In this document: piece after piece, positions 27,780-35,042 of the stretch | Position numbering within the stretch: position 1 is the first letter of the stretch | How the letters are laid out: the number at the start of each line of letters is the position of its first letter | Assembly (NCBI GenBank): GCA_016787045.1 | Contig: JAEUVA010000008.1 | Location: 446,295-510,294, forward strand | From: Chitinophagales bacterium | GTDB lineage: Bacteria; Bacteroidota; Bacteroidia; Chitinophagales; LD1 | Direction of reading: 5' to 3' | Length of the DNA stretch: 64,000 bases | The notes under the pieces: generated by a model | What the model was told of the DNA's origin: nothing | The model's database searches: none | What the model saw: the letters and a program-made list of their open reading frames with translations, nothing else | Made by a program: the position numbers and the translations under genes

Positions 27780-28088
27780 CTATTTCGCTTCTTCCTTCTT
27801 CTCCTCTGCCAAGCCGTAAGCGGCCTTGGTCAAATCCATAGATATGGCAGAGCGCTCTATGCGAATGCGGGTGTTGCTGTCTATCTCTAAAGTAACGGCA
27901 GAGCCATCTTCATCGGCTTTTACTACTTTGCCGTGTATGCCACCGCTGGTTACTACCTTAGCGCCTTTAGCCAACTGTTTTTGGAAGCCCGCTTGCTCTT
28001 TGGCTTGCTTGCTCTGCGGGCGAATAATAAATAACCAAAATACTAAAAGCATACCTCCTAAAAGGAGCATGGTAATTGGATCGCCCAT
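27780..28088 (-). CDS. yajC: Preprotein translocase subunit YajC
   Basis: 102 residues. Single membrane helix (ITMLLLGGMLLVFWLFIIRP), then QSKQAKEQAGFQKQLAKG and the conserved KVVTSGGIHGKVVKADEDG, a hallmark of YajC. Accessory to SecDF in protein export. Immediately downstream (2 bases) of the DUF1573 lipoprotein gene. Confidence 0.95.
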   Translation of the reverse strand: MGDPITMLLLGGMLLVFWLFIIRPQSKQAKEQAGFQKQLAKGAKVVTSGGIHGKVVKADEDGSAVTLEIDSNTRIRIERSAISMDLTKAAYGLAEEKKEEAK

Positions 28089-28090
28089 AT

Positions 28091-28543
28091 CTATTTGTTT
28101 TCTTGTTTTTGTTTAGGAATGACGTACCCCTTAAGGTACAACGTTTCGTTGCGCTTGGCCGTGTTGCAAAACAGGGTAACGGTTTTGGTTTGCTCGCCTT
28201 GCTTGTTGGCGCTATTAAATTCCACATCTAAATTGTAAGTACCCCCCGGCTTTAATGGCTCTTTGCTGTAGGTAGGTACCGTGCAGCCACAGCTTCCGCG
28301 TGCATCGGCAATAATAAAGTTGGTGGTGCCCACATTCTTAATCATAAACGTATGCTTCACCACATCACCTTCGTTAATCGTATCAAATTCAAAAACCATA
28401 CTATCTGAAAACTGCACCACTGCAGTATCTTGCAGCATGGTGGTGGCTATTTTGTATTCCTCGGGTTGCTCACCGGGCTTGCGGCAACTGTAAGCAGCCA
28501 CCAAAATGGTAATAGTGGTAAGGATTAAAAACGGGTTTCTCAT
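28091..28543 (-). CDS. DUF1573 domain lipoprotein
   Basis: 150 residues with lipobox AYSC near residue 20. The Ig-like DUF1573 domain is recognised by FEFDTINEGDVVKHTFMIKN, GTTNFIIADARGSCGCTVP and KPGGTYNLDVEFN. Common in Bacteroidota and often located beside yajC. Role unknown, envelope-located. Confidence 0.9.
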   Translation of the reverse strand: MRNPFLILTTITILVAAYSCRKPGEQPEEYKIATTMLQDTAVVQFSDSMVFEFDTINEGDVVKHTFMIKNVGTTNFIIADARGSCGCTVPTYSKEPLKPGGTYNLDVEFNSANKQGEQTKTVTLFCNTAKRNETLYLKGYVIPKQKQENK

Positions 28544-28654
28544 AGCGGGCGCAAATATATTTTTTAAAAACTAAGGTGCTAATCTCCCACAAATACTACT
28601 GCGCAACCCCGTATTGGGTTATTATAGTATTGTTATATATTGCGGTATGGAAAT

Positions 28655-28679
28655 GAAAAAAGCCGAGTTGCCCCGGCTT
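28655..28679 (-). terminator. Second minus-strand hairpin terminator downstream of tracrRNA
   Basis: Minus strand AAGCCG-GGGCAACT-CGGCTT followed by TTTT. A back-up stop for tracrRNA read-through, about 60 bases beyond the first terminator. Shields the DUF1573-yajC operon. Confidence 0.6.
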
Positions 28680-28724
28680 AAAAGTTTTATTCATCTATAA
28701 TTTTTAGTAAAGTGGAATTCATGA

Positions 28725-28773
28725 AACATTTAGCAATAAAAAAGCCCCGCAGATAGGCGAGGCGCTAAATGTT
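28725..28773 (-). terminator. tracrRNA terminator hairpin nested in an outer 10-bp inverted repeat
   Basis: Inner stem on the minus strand GCCTCGC-CTATCT-GCGGGGC (28763-28744, one G-U pair) followed by TTTTTT. The G-U pair would be a C-A mismatch if read on the plus strand, which supports minus-strand use. AACATTTAGC (28725-28734) and GCTAAATGTT (28764-28773) flank it as an outer inverted repeat. Confidence 0.8.
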
Positions 28774-28820
28774 TTCACAACGGAATAATCCTTATTGTGA
28801 TTTGCTTTCAAAAACGAATA
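28736..28820 (-). ncRNA. tracrRNA of the type II-C CRISPR system
   Basis: The minus strand of 28813-28795 reads TTTTGAAAGCAAATCACAA, perfectly complementary over 19 nt to bases 2-20 of the crRNA repeat (GTTGTGATTTGCTTTC...). After this anti-repeat comes TAAGGATTATTCCG, a small nexus stem (GGA/TCC), then TTGTGAAAACATTTAGC and the terminator hairpin with its T tract. The order anti-repeat, nexus, terminator matches type II-C tracrRNAs. CACAA in the anti-repeat can also pair with TTGTG just after the nexus, an alternative fold that would compete with crRNA binding. Estimated length about 85 nt. The 5' end is inferred from a TATTTTTG element at 28834-28827; RNase III trimming is expected from the family. 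Confidence 0.88.
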
Positions 28821-28826
28821 TAAAAA

Positions 28827-28834
28827 CAAAAATA
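28827..28834 (-). promoter_or_regulatory. Candidate tracrRNA promoter -7 element
   Basis: Minus strand TATTTTTG fits TAnnTTTG and would start RNA near 28820, just before the anti-repeat. It lies only 8 bases from the cas9 ATG, so divergent tracrRNA and cas9 transcription overlap. No TTG at -33 was seen. Confidence 0.5.
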
Positions 28835-28841
28835 ATACACT

Positions 28842-31800
28842 ATGAAAAAAAATATCCTTGGACTTGACCTCGGCACAACCAGCATTGGTTTTGCCCATGT
28901 TATTGAAGGTGAAACAGCAGAACAATCTACTGTAGAGCGAATTGGGGTACGGGTAAATCCGCTTACAACAGACGAGCAAACAAATTTTGAAAAAGGTAAA
29001 CCTGTTTCGGTTAATGCCGATAGAACACTAAAACGAGGTGCAAGAAGAAACCTTGACCGCTGCCAACTGCGCAGAGAAAACCTGATTGAGTTGCTGAAAG
29101 ATGCTAAACTAATAACAGAAGAAAGCATACTCAACGAAGATGGCAAACAAACTACTTTTCAAACTTGGTATCTAAGAGCAAAAGCCGTTACCGAAAGAAT
29201 TGAAAAAGAAGAGTTGGCACGAGTGTTTTTATCCATCAACAAAAAACGCGGTTACAAAAGCAGTCGCAAGGCAAAAAATGAGGAAGAAGGAAAAGCCATA
29301 GATGGAATGGGTATTGCTAAACGCTTATATGAACAAAACCTTACACCCGGGCAATTAGCTTATCAACTATTGCAAGAAGGGAAAAAGTACATCCCTGATT
29401 TTTACCGGTCTGACTTGCAAGCCGAGTTTGATAAAGTGTGGAACACACAAAAGCAGTTTTACCCCGAAATTTTTACAGATGAATTTTACAAAGAACTACA
29501 AGGGAAAGGACAACGGGCAACTGCTACTTCATTTTGGGGAAAATACCAATTCAATATTGCCGAGATAAAAGATTTAGAAACTAAGCTAAAGAATGAGAAT
29601 ACCATAAAACTGCACCTCCGCGATAAAAAGAAACTGCAAGCATATAGCTGGCGCAGCCGAGCTGTTTCGGAGCAATTAGAAAAAGAGCAAGCGGCATATG
29701 TGCTGACTGAAATCAATAACAACCTCCACAACTCAAGCGGTTATTTGGGCAATATTTCTGACCGCAGCAAGGCGCTATACTTTAATAAAGAAACCGTAGG
29801 GCAAAATCAATACGCGCAATTAAAAAAGAATCCGCACGCACGTTTAAAAAAACAAGTGTTTTACCGGCAAGATTATCTGGATGAGTTTGAGGCAATATGG
29901 AGTGAACAAGCGAAACACCATAAGGAGTTGACGGATGAGTTAAAAACTGAGATTAGAGATATTGTAATCTTTTATCAACGCAAACTGAAATCGCAAAAGA
30001 GTTTGATTAGCTTTTGTGAGTTTGAAAACCGCGAGATTGAAGTAAACGGCAAAAAGAAAACTGTTGGATTAAAAGTAGCTCCAAAATCCTCGCCTTTGTT
30101 TCAGGAGTTTAAAATTTGGCAAATGCTGAACAATGTGTTGGTGAAGAAAAAAGGAAGTAAAAAACGAGTAGCCAAAGCCAGTGTTTCGGAAAACGATGAA
30201 GCAGAAATTTTATCGCTTGATTTAGATGCCAAACAAACTTTGTTTAATGAACTAAACCTGAAAGGGAATATAAAAGCTAGCAGAGCCATAGAGTTGTTAG
30301 GTTACAAAGCCAACGAATGGGAATTGAATTATGAAGAGTTGGAAGGCAACAGAACAAATGCAGCATTATATAACGCCTACTTAAAAATATTAGAAATAGA
30401 GGGCTACGATGAAGATTTATTGAAACTAACCGATAAAGACGATATAAATATTGCCGAATTAAAAACACCTGCCGCTGAAATTAGGCAGATGGTTAAACAG
30501 ATTTTTGACGTATTGGGCATCAACACCGAAATTTTAGAGTTTAACGCTGAGTTGGATGGAAAAGAATTTGAACAACAGGCATATTACCGGCTTTGGCATT
30601 TGCTGTATGCTGCCGAAGACGACACAAAGAAATATGACGAACAGGATAAACTATTATACGGCAACGACAACATCGGACTAAAAAAACAACTCTGTTCAAA
30701 ATTTGGGTTCAAACCGGAACATGCTAAAGTGCTGGCCAATGTTGTTTTCTCTGGCGACTATGGAAGTTTAAGCGCAAAAGCCATTCGAAAAATTTACCCT
30801 TACCTAAAAGAAAATAAATACAGCGAAGCGTGTGAACATGCCGGTTACCGTCATTCTGCTTCATCACTTGCAAAAGAGGAAATTGAAAACCGCCCTTTAA
30901 AAGACAAACTGGAACTGCTCAAGAAAAACAGTTTACGCAACCCGGTGGTAGAGAAAATTCTCAATCAGGTGGTGAATGTGGTAAACACATTGATTGAAAC
31001 GAACCGCAAAACAGACCCGAATTTTAGGTTTGATGAGGTAAGAATTGAATTAGCCCGTGAGCTAAAGAAAAATGCTAAAGAGCGGGCGGAGATGACCACA
31101 AACATCAACACGGCCAGAACAAAACACGAAAAGATAGTAAAGGTTTTGCAAAGCGAATTTGGTGTGCCTAACCCAAGCAGAAACGACATTATCAGATACA
31201 AGTTGTATGAGGAACTGAAAAGCAACGGCTATAAAGATTTATACACTAACCAATACATTCAAAAGGAAATACTGTTTAGTAAGCAGATAGATATAGACCA
31301 CATTATTCCGCAGGCACGTTTGTTTGATGATAGCTTTTCTAACAAAACATTGTGCTTTAGAGATATTAACCTCAAAAAGGGAAACCGCACCGCTATTGAT
31401 TACATAGAAAGCGAGTTTGGAAAGGACAGAGCAGAAGAGTTTTTGCAACGTTGTGAATCGCTCTGGGAAGTGAACAAAAAAAATCCTGAAGAAGGAATAA
31501 GCAAAGCCAAACTGAAAAAACTACAAAAGCACGAAAGCGAAATTGGCGATGGGTTTATTGAACGCGATTTGCGCGACAGCCAATACATAGCCAAGAAAGC
31601 AAAGAACATGCTGTTTGACATTACCCGCTCGGTAGTTTCAACATCGGGTAGCATAACTGACCGCCTGCGCGAAGATTGGGGCTTAATCAATATTATGCAG
31701 GAGTTGAATTTTGAAAAATTTAAGGCGCTTGGCTTAATCGAGAAAGTAGAAAAGAAAGACGGAACATTCAAAGAACGTATTGTGGACTGGAGCAAACGTA

Positions 31801-33188
31801 ACGACCACCGTCATCATGCTATGGATGCTCTAACAGTAGCATTTACCAAGCACAATCATATTCAATACCTGAACCACCTCAATGCCCGCTACAACGAAGC
31901 AGATAAGCACCACAAAATCATCAAAGCGATTGAAGGCAAAGAAACACACGTAGTGAAGGATGACAAAGGGAATAGCAATCGTGTATTTAATCTGCCTATC
32001 CCAAACTTCCGTGTAGTAGCTAAAGAGCATTTAGAAAATGTGCTGGTATCGCATAAAGCGAAAAATAAAGTAGTTACCAAAAACAAGAACAGGATTAAAG
32101 TCAAAAATGGCGAGAGAGTAAAAACGGAGCTTACTCCGCGCGGACAACTGCACAAAGAAACCGTTTACGGAAGAATAAAAGTGCCTGTAGTTAAGGAAGA
32201 AAAAGTAGGTGCAAAGTTTGATTTGGAAACAATTAACCTGATTGCTAATCTACAATTCAAACAATTGCTTTTACAACGCTTAACAGAAAACGACAACGAC
32301 CCCAAAAAAGCATTCACGGGAAAAAACAGCTTGCCTAAAAATCCTATTTATCTCAATGACGAGAAAACTGAAGTATTACCTGAAAAAGTGAAACTGCTTT
32401 GGTATGAAGACGGCTATACCATTCGTAAAGATGTAACACCTGATTTGAAGGTTGATAAAGTAATTGATGGCGCTCTAAAAACAGCTTTAGAAAATCGCTT
32501 GAAAGAATTTGGTAACGACCCCAAAAAAGCGTTTGTGGATTTAGAAAAAAATCCAATCTGGCTAAACCAAGCAAAAGGTATTTCCATCAAGCGGGTTACC
32601 ATAAGTGGGGTAAGCAATGCCGAACCGCTGCACTATAAAAAAGACCATTTTGGCAAACAGATATTAGATGAAAATGGGAACAAGATTCCGGTAGATTTCA
32701 TAAGCACCGGCAACAACCACCACGTAGCCATTTACAGAGACGCAAACGGTAATCTGCAAGACCGGGTTGTTTCGTTGTTTGAAGCTGTTCAATTGGTAAA
32801 TGCCGGAGAACCTGTAATAGACAAAACCTACAATCAGGGTTTGGGATGGCAGTTTTTATTTACTATGAAACAGAACGAATACTTTGTATTTCCGAATGAA
32901 AAAACTGGTTTCAATCCTAAGGGGATTGATTTGTTAGATCCCAAAAACAGCAAGTTAATTAGTCCCAATTTGTTTAGAGTTCAAACGCTTTCCAAAGTAT
33001 CATACGGTAATGCTGTTGTAAGAGACTTTTTATTTAGGCATCATCTGGATGCCACTAAAGCATCAGACTTAAATAAAACGTTACAAGGTATCTCTTACCA
33101 TCAATACAAAAGTTTGCCGCCCTTGGAACACATAGTTAAAGTTCGTATCAATCACATTGGGAAAATTGTAAAAGTTGGTGAATACTAA
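28842..33188 (+). CDS. cas9: Cas9, type II-C RNA-guided DNA endonuclease
   Basis: 1448 residues, within the usual range for Bacteroidota II-C Cas9. RuvC-I ILGLDLGTTSIGFAHV with Asp9; an arginine-rich bridge helix follows (RTLKRGARRNLDRCQLRREN). The REC lobe spans about 90-700. RuvC-II RIELARELKK has Glu736. HNH DIDHIIPQARLFDDSFSNK has the catalytic His820 and is followed by NLKKGNRTA. RuvC-III DHRHHAMDALTVAF has His992 and Asp995. The C-terminal 350 residues form the wedge and PAM-interacting region, with two NDPKKAF...NPI.LN motifs. All catalytic residues are intact, so it should cut both strands. Start ATG 28842 is only 29 bases from the tracrRNA anti-repeat. cas1 follows 14 bases after the stop. 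Confidence 0.98.
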   Translation: MKKNILGLDLGTTSIGFAHVIEGETAEQSTVERIGVRVNPLTTDEQTNFEKGKPVSVNADRTLKRGARRNLDRCQLRRENLIELLKDAKLITEESILNEDGKQTTFQTWYLRAKAVTERIEKEELARVFLSINKKRGYKSSRKAKNEEEGKAIDGMGIAKRLYEQNLTPGQLAYQLLQEGKKYIPDFYRSDLQAEFDKVWNTQKQFYPEIFTDEFYKELQGKGQRATATSFWGKYQFNIAEIKDLETKLKNENTIKLHLRDKKKLQAYSWRSRAVSEQLEKEQAAYVLTEINNNLHNSSGYLGNISDRSKALYFNKETVGQNQYAQLKKNPHARLKKQVFYRQDYLDEFEAIWSEQAKHHKELTDELKTEIRDIVIFYQRKLKSQKSLISFCEFENREIEVNGKKKTVGLKVAPKSSPLFQEFKIWQMLNNVLVKKKGSKKRVAKASVSENDEAEILSLDLDAKQTLFNELNLKGNIKASRAIELLGYKANEWELNYEELEGNRTNAALYNAYLKILEIEGYDEDLLKLTDKDDINIAELKTPAAEIRQMVKQIFDVLGINTEILEFNAELDGKEFEQQAYYRLWHLLYAAEDDTKKYDEQDKLLYGNDNIGLKKQLCSKFGFKPEHAKVLANVVFSGDYGSLSAKAIRKIYPYLKENKYSEACEHAGYRHSASSLAKEEIENRPLKDKLELLKKNSLRNPVVEKILNQVVNVVNTLIETNRKTDPNFRFDEVRIELARELKKNAKERAEMTTNINTARTKHEKIVKVLQSEFGVPNPSRNDIIRYKLYEELKSNGYKDLYTNQYIQKEILFSKQIDIDHIIPQARLFDDSFSNKTLCFRDINLKKGNRTAIDYIESEFGKDRAEEFLQRCESLWEVNKKNPEEGISKAKLKKLQKHESEIGDGFIERDLRDSQYIAKKAKNMLFDITRSVVSTSGSITDRLREDWGLINIMQELNFEKFKALGLIEKVEKKDGTFKERIVDWSKRNDHRHHAMDALTVAFTKHNHIQYLNHLNARYNEADKHHKIIKAIEGKETHVVKDDKGNSNRVFNLPIPNFRVVAKEHLENVLVSHKAKNKVVTKNKNRIKVKNGERVKTELTPRGQLHKETVYGRIKVPVVKEEKVGAKFDLETINLIANLQFKQLLLQRLTENDNDPKKAFTGKNSLPKNPIYLNDEKTEVLPEKVKLLWYEDGYTIRKDVTPDLKVDKVIDGALKTALENRLKEFGNDPKKAFVDLEKNPIWLNQAKGISIKRVTISGVSNAEPLHYKKDHFGKQILDENGNKIPVDFISTGNNHHVAIYRDANGNLQDRVVSLFEAVQLVNAGEPVIDKTYNQGLGWQFLFTMKQNEYFVFPNEKTGFNPKGIDLLDPKNSKLISPNLFRVQTLSKVSYGNAVVRDFLFRHHLDATKASDLNKTLQGISYHQYKSLPPLEHIVKVRINHIGKIVKVGEY

Positions 33189-33202
33189 AAGCTAGCTGCT
33201 TT

Positions 33203-34168
33203 ATGATTAAGCGCACCCTCTTCTTCAGCAACCCCACGCACATTTACAAAAAAAATGAGCAGTTGTGCTTTTCTGTAAACCGAAAGGGCGAAACTGAGAA
33301 TGAGGAGAAAGTGATAACTATACCTATAGAAGATATAGGGGTGGTGGTGCTTGACAATAAGCAAATTACCCTTAGCCATGCGGTAATGGATGCGCTGCTG
33401 CAAAACAATGCGGCCATTATTACCTGCAATGACCAGCACATGCCGAGCGGTATGTACCTGAACCTTGACGGACACCATACCCAAACCGAAAAGTTTAAAG
33501 CACAGTTAGAGGCCAGTGAGCCGCTAAAAAAGCAGCTTTGGCAGCAGACGGTAAGTGCTAAGTTGAGGAACCAAGGGAAGTTGTTGCACCTGTTGGCCAC
33601 CTCACCCCCAACCCCTCTCCTTAAAAAGGAGAGGGGGGAAAGAATGCTTGATGCTGCCGATTGGCTACTCTCCTTTTCGCGCGAAGTAAAAAGTGGAGAT
33701 ACCGATAACCATGAAGCACGTGGTGCTGCCATTTACTGGCAAAGTTTGTTTCCGGTTGAAATGAATTTTAGGCGAGAGCGGTTTGGTGAGCCGCCCAATA
33801 ATCTGCTGAATTATGGCTACTCTATTTTGCGCGGGGTTGTAGCACGCGGGTTAGTAGCCAGTGGGGCATTGCCTACTTTAGGGATTTTTCACCGCAATAA
33901 ATACAACGCTTACTGCTTAGCAGATGATATAATGGAGCCATACCGCCCTTATGTTGACCAAATTGTTTGCCGCATAATAAACAGTGGAGAGGACTGGAGG
34001 GAATTAACCCCTTCTATTAAAAAACAGTTTCTTGAAATTCCTGCTTTAGATATAGTAATTGATAATGAGCAAAGCCCATTAATGGTAGGTATGCAGCGCA
34101 CGACCTCTTCACTGATGAAATGCTATGAAGGTGAGTTGAGAAAAATATTGTATCCGGTATTAGAATAA
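33203..34168 (+). CDS. cas1: Cas1 spacer-acquisition integrase (type II) with an in-frame palindromic insertion
   Basis: 321 residues, somewhat longer than the usual 290-305 for type II Cas1. N-terminal beta domain (MIKRTLFFSNPTHIYKKNEQ, GVVVLDNKQITLSHAVMDAL) and C-terminal helical catalytic domain with Glu171 (NHEARGAAIYW), His230 (GIFHRNKYN) and the Asp pair 241-242 before IMEPYRP, which are the metal ligands. Residues 134-147 (SPPTPLLKKERGER) are encoded by a perfect 11-bp palindrome, a mobile-repeat insertion in the helical linker before the catalytic core. The reading frame is preserved and no key residue is lost, so activity is plausible but should be weaker-supported than for an uninterrupted gene. 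Confidence 0.96.
   Translation: MIKRTLFFSNPTHIYKKNEQLCFSVNRKGETENEEKVITIPIEDIGVVVLDNKQITLSHAVMDALLQNNAAIITCNDQHMPSGMYLNLDGHHTQTEKFKAQLEASEPLKKQLWQQTVSAKLRNQGKLLHLLATSPPTPLLKKERGERMLDAADWLLSFSREVKSGDTDNHEARGAAIYWQSLFPVEMNFRRERFGEPPNNLLNYGYSILRGVVARGLVASGALPTLGIFHRNKYNAYCLADDIMEPYRPYVDQIVCRIINSGEDWRELTPSIKKQFLEIPALDIVIDNEQSPLMVGMQRTTSSLMKCYEGELRKILYPVLE
33601..33642 (+). repeat. Palindromic repeat element inserted in frame inside cas1
   Basis: CCCCTCTCCTT (33612-33622), loop AAA, AAGGAGAGGGG (33626-33636): a perfect 11-bp stem. Peptides of the type SPPTPLLKKERGE are a known footprint of intergenic repeat elements that have entered Bacteroidota reading frames. A relative of the palindromes in the cas1-cas2 interval. 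Confidence 0.8.
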
Positions 34169-34173
34169 ATACA

Positions 34174-34534
34174 ACACACCCCTACCCCTCTCAAGAGGGG
34201 ATAAATACACTATACAGCAGTGAAATAGTGTCGGTGTGTGGCTGTTCATCCCCTCTTGAGAGGGGCGACACGAAGTGACGGGGTGTGTGGCTGTTTATCC
34301 CCTCTTGAGAGGGGCGACACGAAGTGACGGGGTGTGTGGCTGTTCATCCCCTCTTGAGAGGGGCGACACGAAGTGACGGGGTGTGTGGCTGTTTATCCCC
34401 TCTTGAGAGGGGAGTGCGCAGCATGTAGCTAAGCAGGGGTGTGTGGCTGTTTATCCCCTCTTGAGAGGGGAGTGCGCAGCATGTAGCTAAGCAGGGGTGT
34501 GTGGCTGTTAAATCAACACAATAAATATTACCTA
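34174..34534. repeat. Tandem palindromic repeat block between cas1 and cas2
   Basis: The 366-base interval between cas1 and cas2 holds no gene. An inverted copy (CCCCTCTCAAGAGGGG, near 34185-34200) is followed by three 49-bp units (34235-34381), two 58-bp units (34382-34497) and a 12-base partial unit. Each unit starts TGTGTGGCTGTT and contains the palindrome CCCCTCTTGAGAGGGG. The two unit sizes differ only in the tail (CGACACGAAGTGACGGGG versus AGTGCGCAGCATGTAGC...). A further inverted copy lies after cas2. Confidence 0.9.
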
Positions 34535-34870
34535 ATGGCTATCCGACTAAACCAATACCGTATTATGTGGATACTCGTATTTTTTGACCTGCCCACCGAA
34601 ACCAAGCAAGACAAAAAGAACTATACCAAATTTAGAGATGGTATGCTTGACGATGGTTTTACCATGTTTCAATACAGCATATATGTACGCCATTGCGCCA
34701 GCCGCGAAAACACCGAAGTACACCTTAAGCGCATCCGCTCCATACTACCACCAAAAGGCAAAGTGGTTATTATGAACATCACCGATAAGCAGTTTGGCAT
34801 GATGGAGATATTTGACGGGAAGGCAGAAGCCCCGCGACAAAAGTTGCCACAGCAGTTGGAGATGTTTTAA
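34535..34870 (+). CDS. cas2: Cas2, CRISPR adaptation subunit
   Basis: 111 residues from ATG 34535. Ferredoxin-like fold; forms the Cas1-Cas2 integrase with Cas1. MWILVFFDLPTETKQDKKN contains the conserved Asp after strand 1, FQYSIYVRHCASRENTEVH matches the Q-S-V/I-(Y/F)-x-R region, and GKVVIMNITDKQFGMM is the fourth strand. An in-frame GTG 12 codons upstream falls in the repeat block and is unlikely to be used. Separated from cas1 by the repeat block, so cotranscription may be affected. No csn2 or cas4 follows, supporting subtype II-C. Confidence 0.96.
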   Translation: MAIRLNQYRIMWILVFFDLPTETKQDKKNYTKFRDGMLDDGFTMFQYSIYVRHCASRENTEVHLKRIRSILPPKGKVVIMNITDKQFGMMEIFDGKAEAPRQKLPQQLEMF

Positions 34871-34904
34871 CCGAGCAGGTAGTCTGATAGACGCTTTTCA
34901 TGAA

Positions 34905-34938
34905 TTGCAACACACCCCTACCCCTCTCAAGAGGGGAT
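34905..34938. repeat. Inverted copy of the palindromic repeat after cas2
   Basis: CACACCCCTACCCCTCTCAAGAGGGG, opposite in orientation to the tandem block and identical in core to the copy directly after cas1. The cas2 gene is thus bracketed by copies. Confidence 0.7.
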
Positions 34939-34940
34939 AA

Positions 34941-34973
34941 AAAAAGCCCCGCCTTATGTTAAGCGGGGCTTTT
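34941..34973. terminator. Bidirectional terminator between cas2 and the array
   Basis: GCCCCGC (34946-34952) / GCGGGGC (34963-34969) with TTTT on the plus side and seven Ts on the minus side. Positioned to stop both the cas operon and minus-strand pre-crRNA. The stem GCCCCGC/GCGGGGC resembles that of the tracrRNA terminator. Confidence 0.8.
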
Positions 34974-35042
34974 AAATCTCGTTTTTTGCTATCCTATTTT
35001 TGGCATAGAACCCGCACCAGTGCTACGTTTTAGTGGGGGTAT

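Noticed and set aside
28605..28620. AACCCCGTATTGGGTT hairpin between DUF1573 and the tracrRNA
   Set aside because: Five-base stem without T tract; too weak to call.
33203..34168. cas1 as a pseudogene because of the inserted element
   Set aside because: The frame is open and the Glu, His and Asp ligands remain, so it is annotated as a gene with an insertion.
34499..34534. GTG start for cas2 within the repeat block
   Set aside because: The extension is translated repeat DNA; ATG 34535 gives the normal Cas2 N-terminus.
34871..35042. Possible csn2, cas4 or other accessory cas gene after cas2
   Set aside because: The interval holds only a repeat copy and a terminator; no coding frame. Subtype II-C stands.
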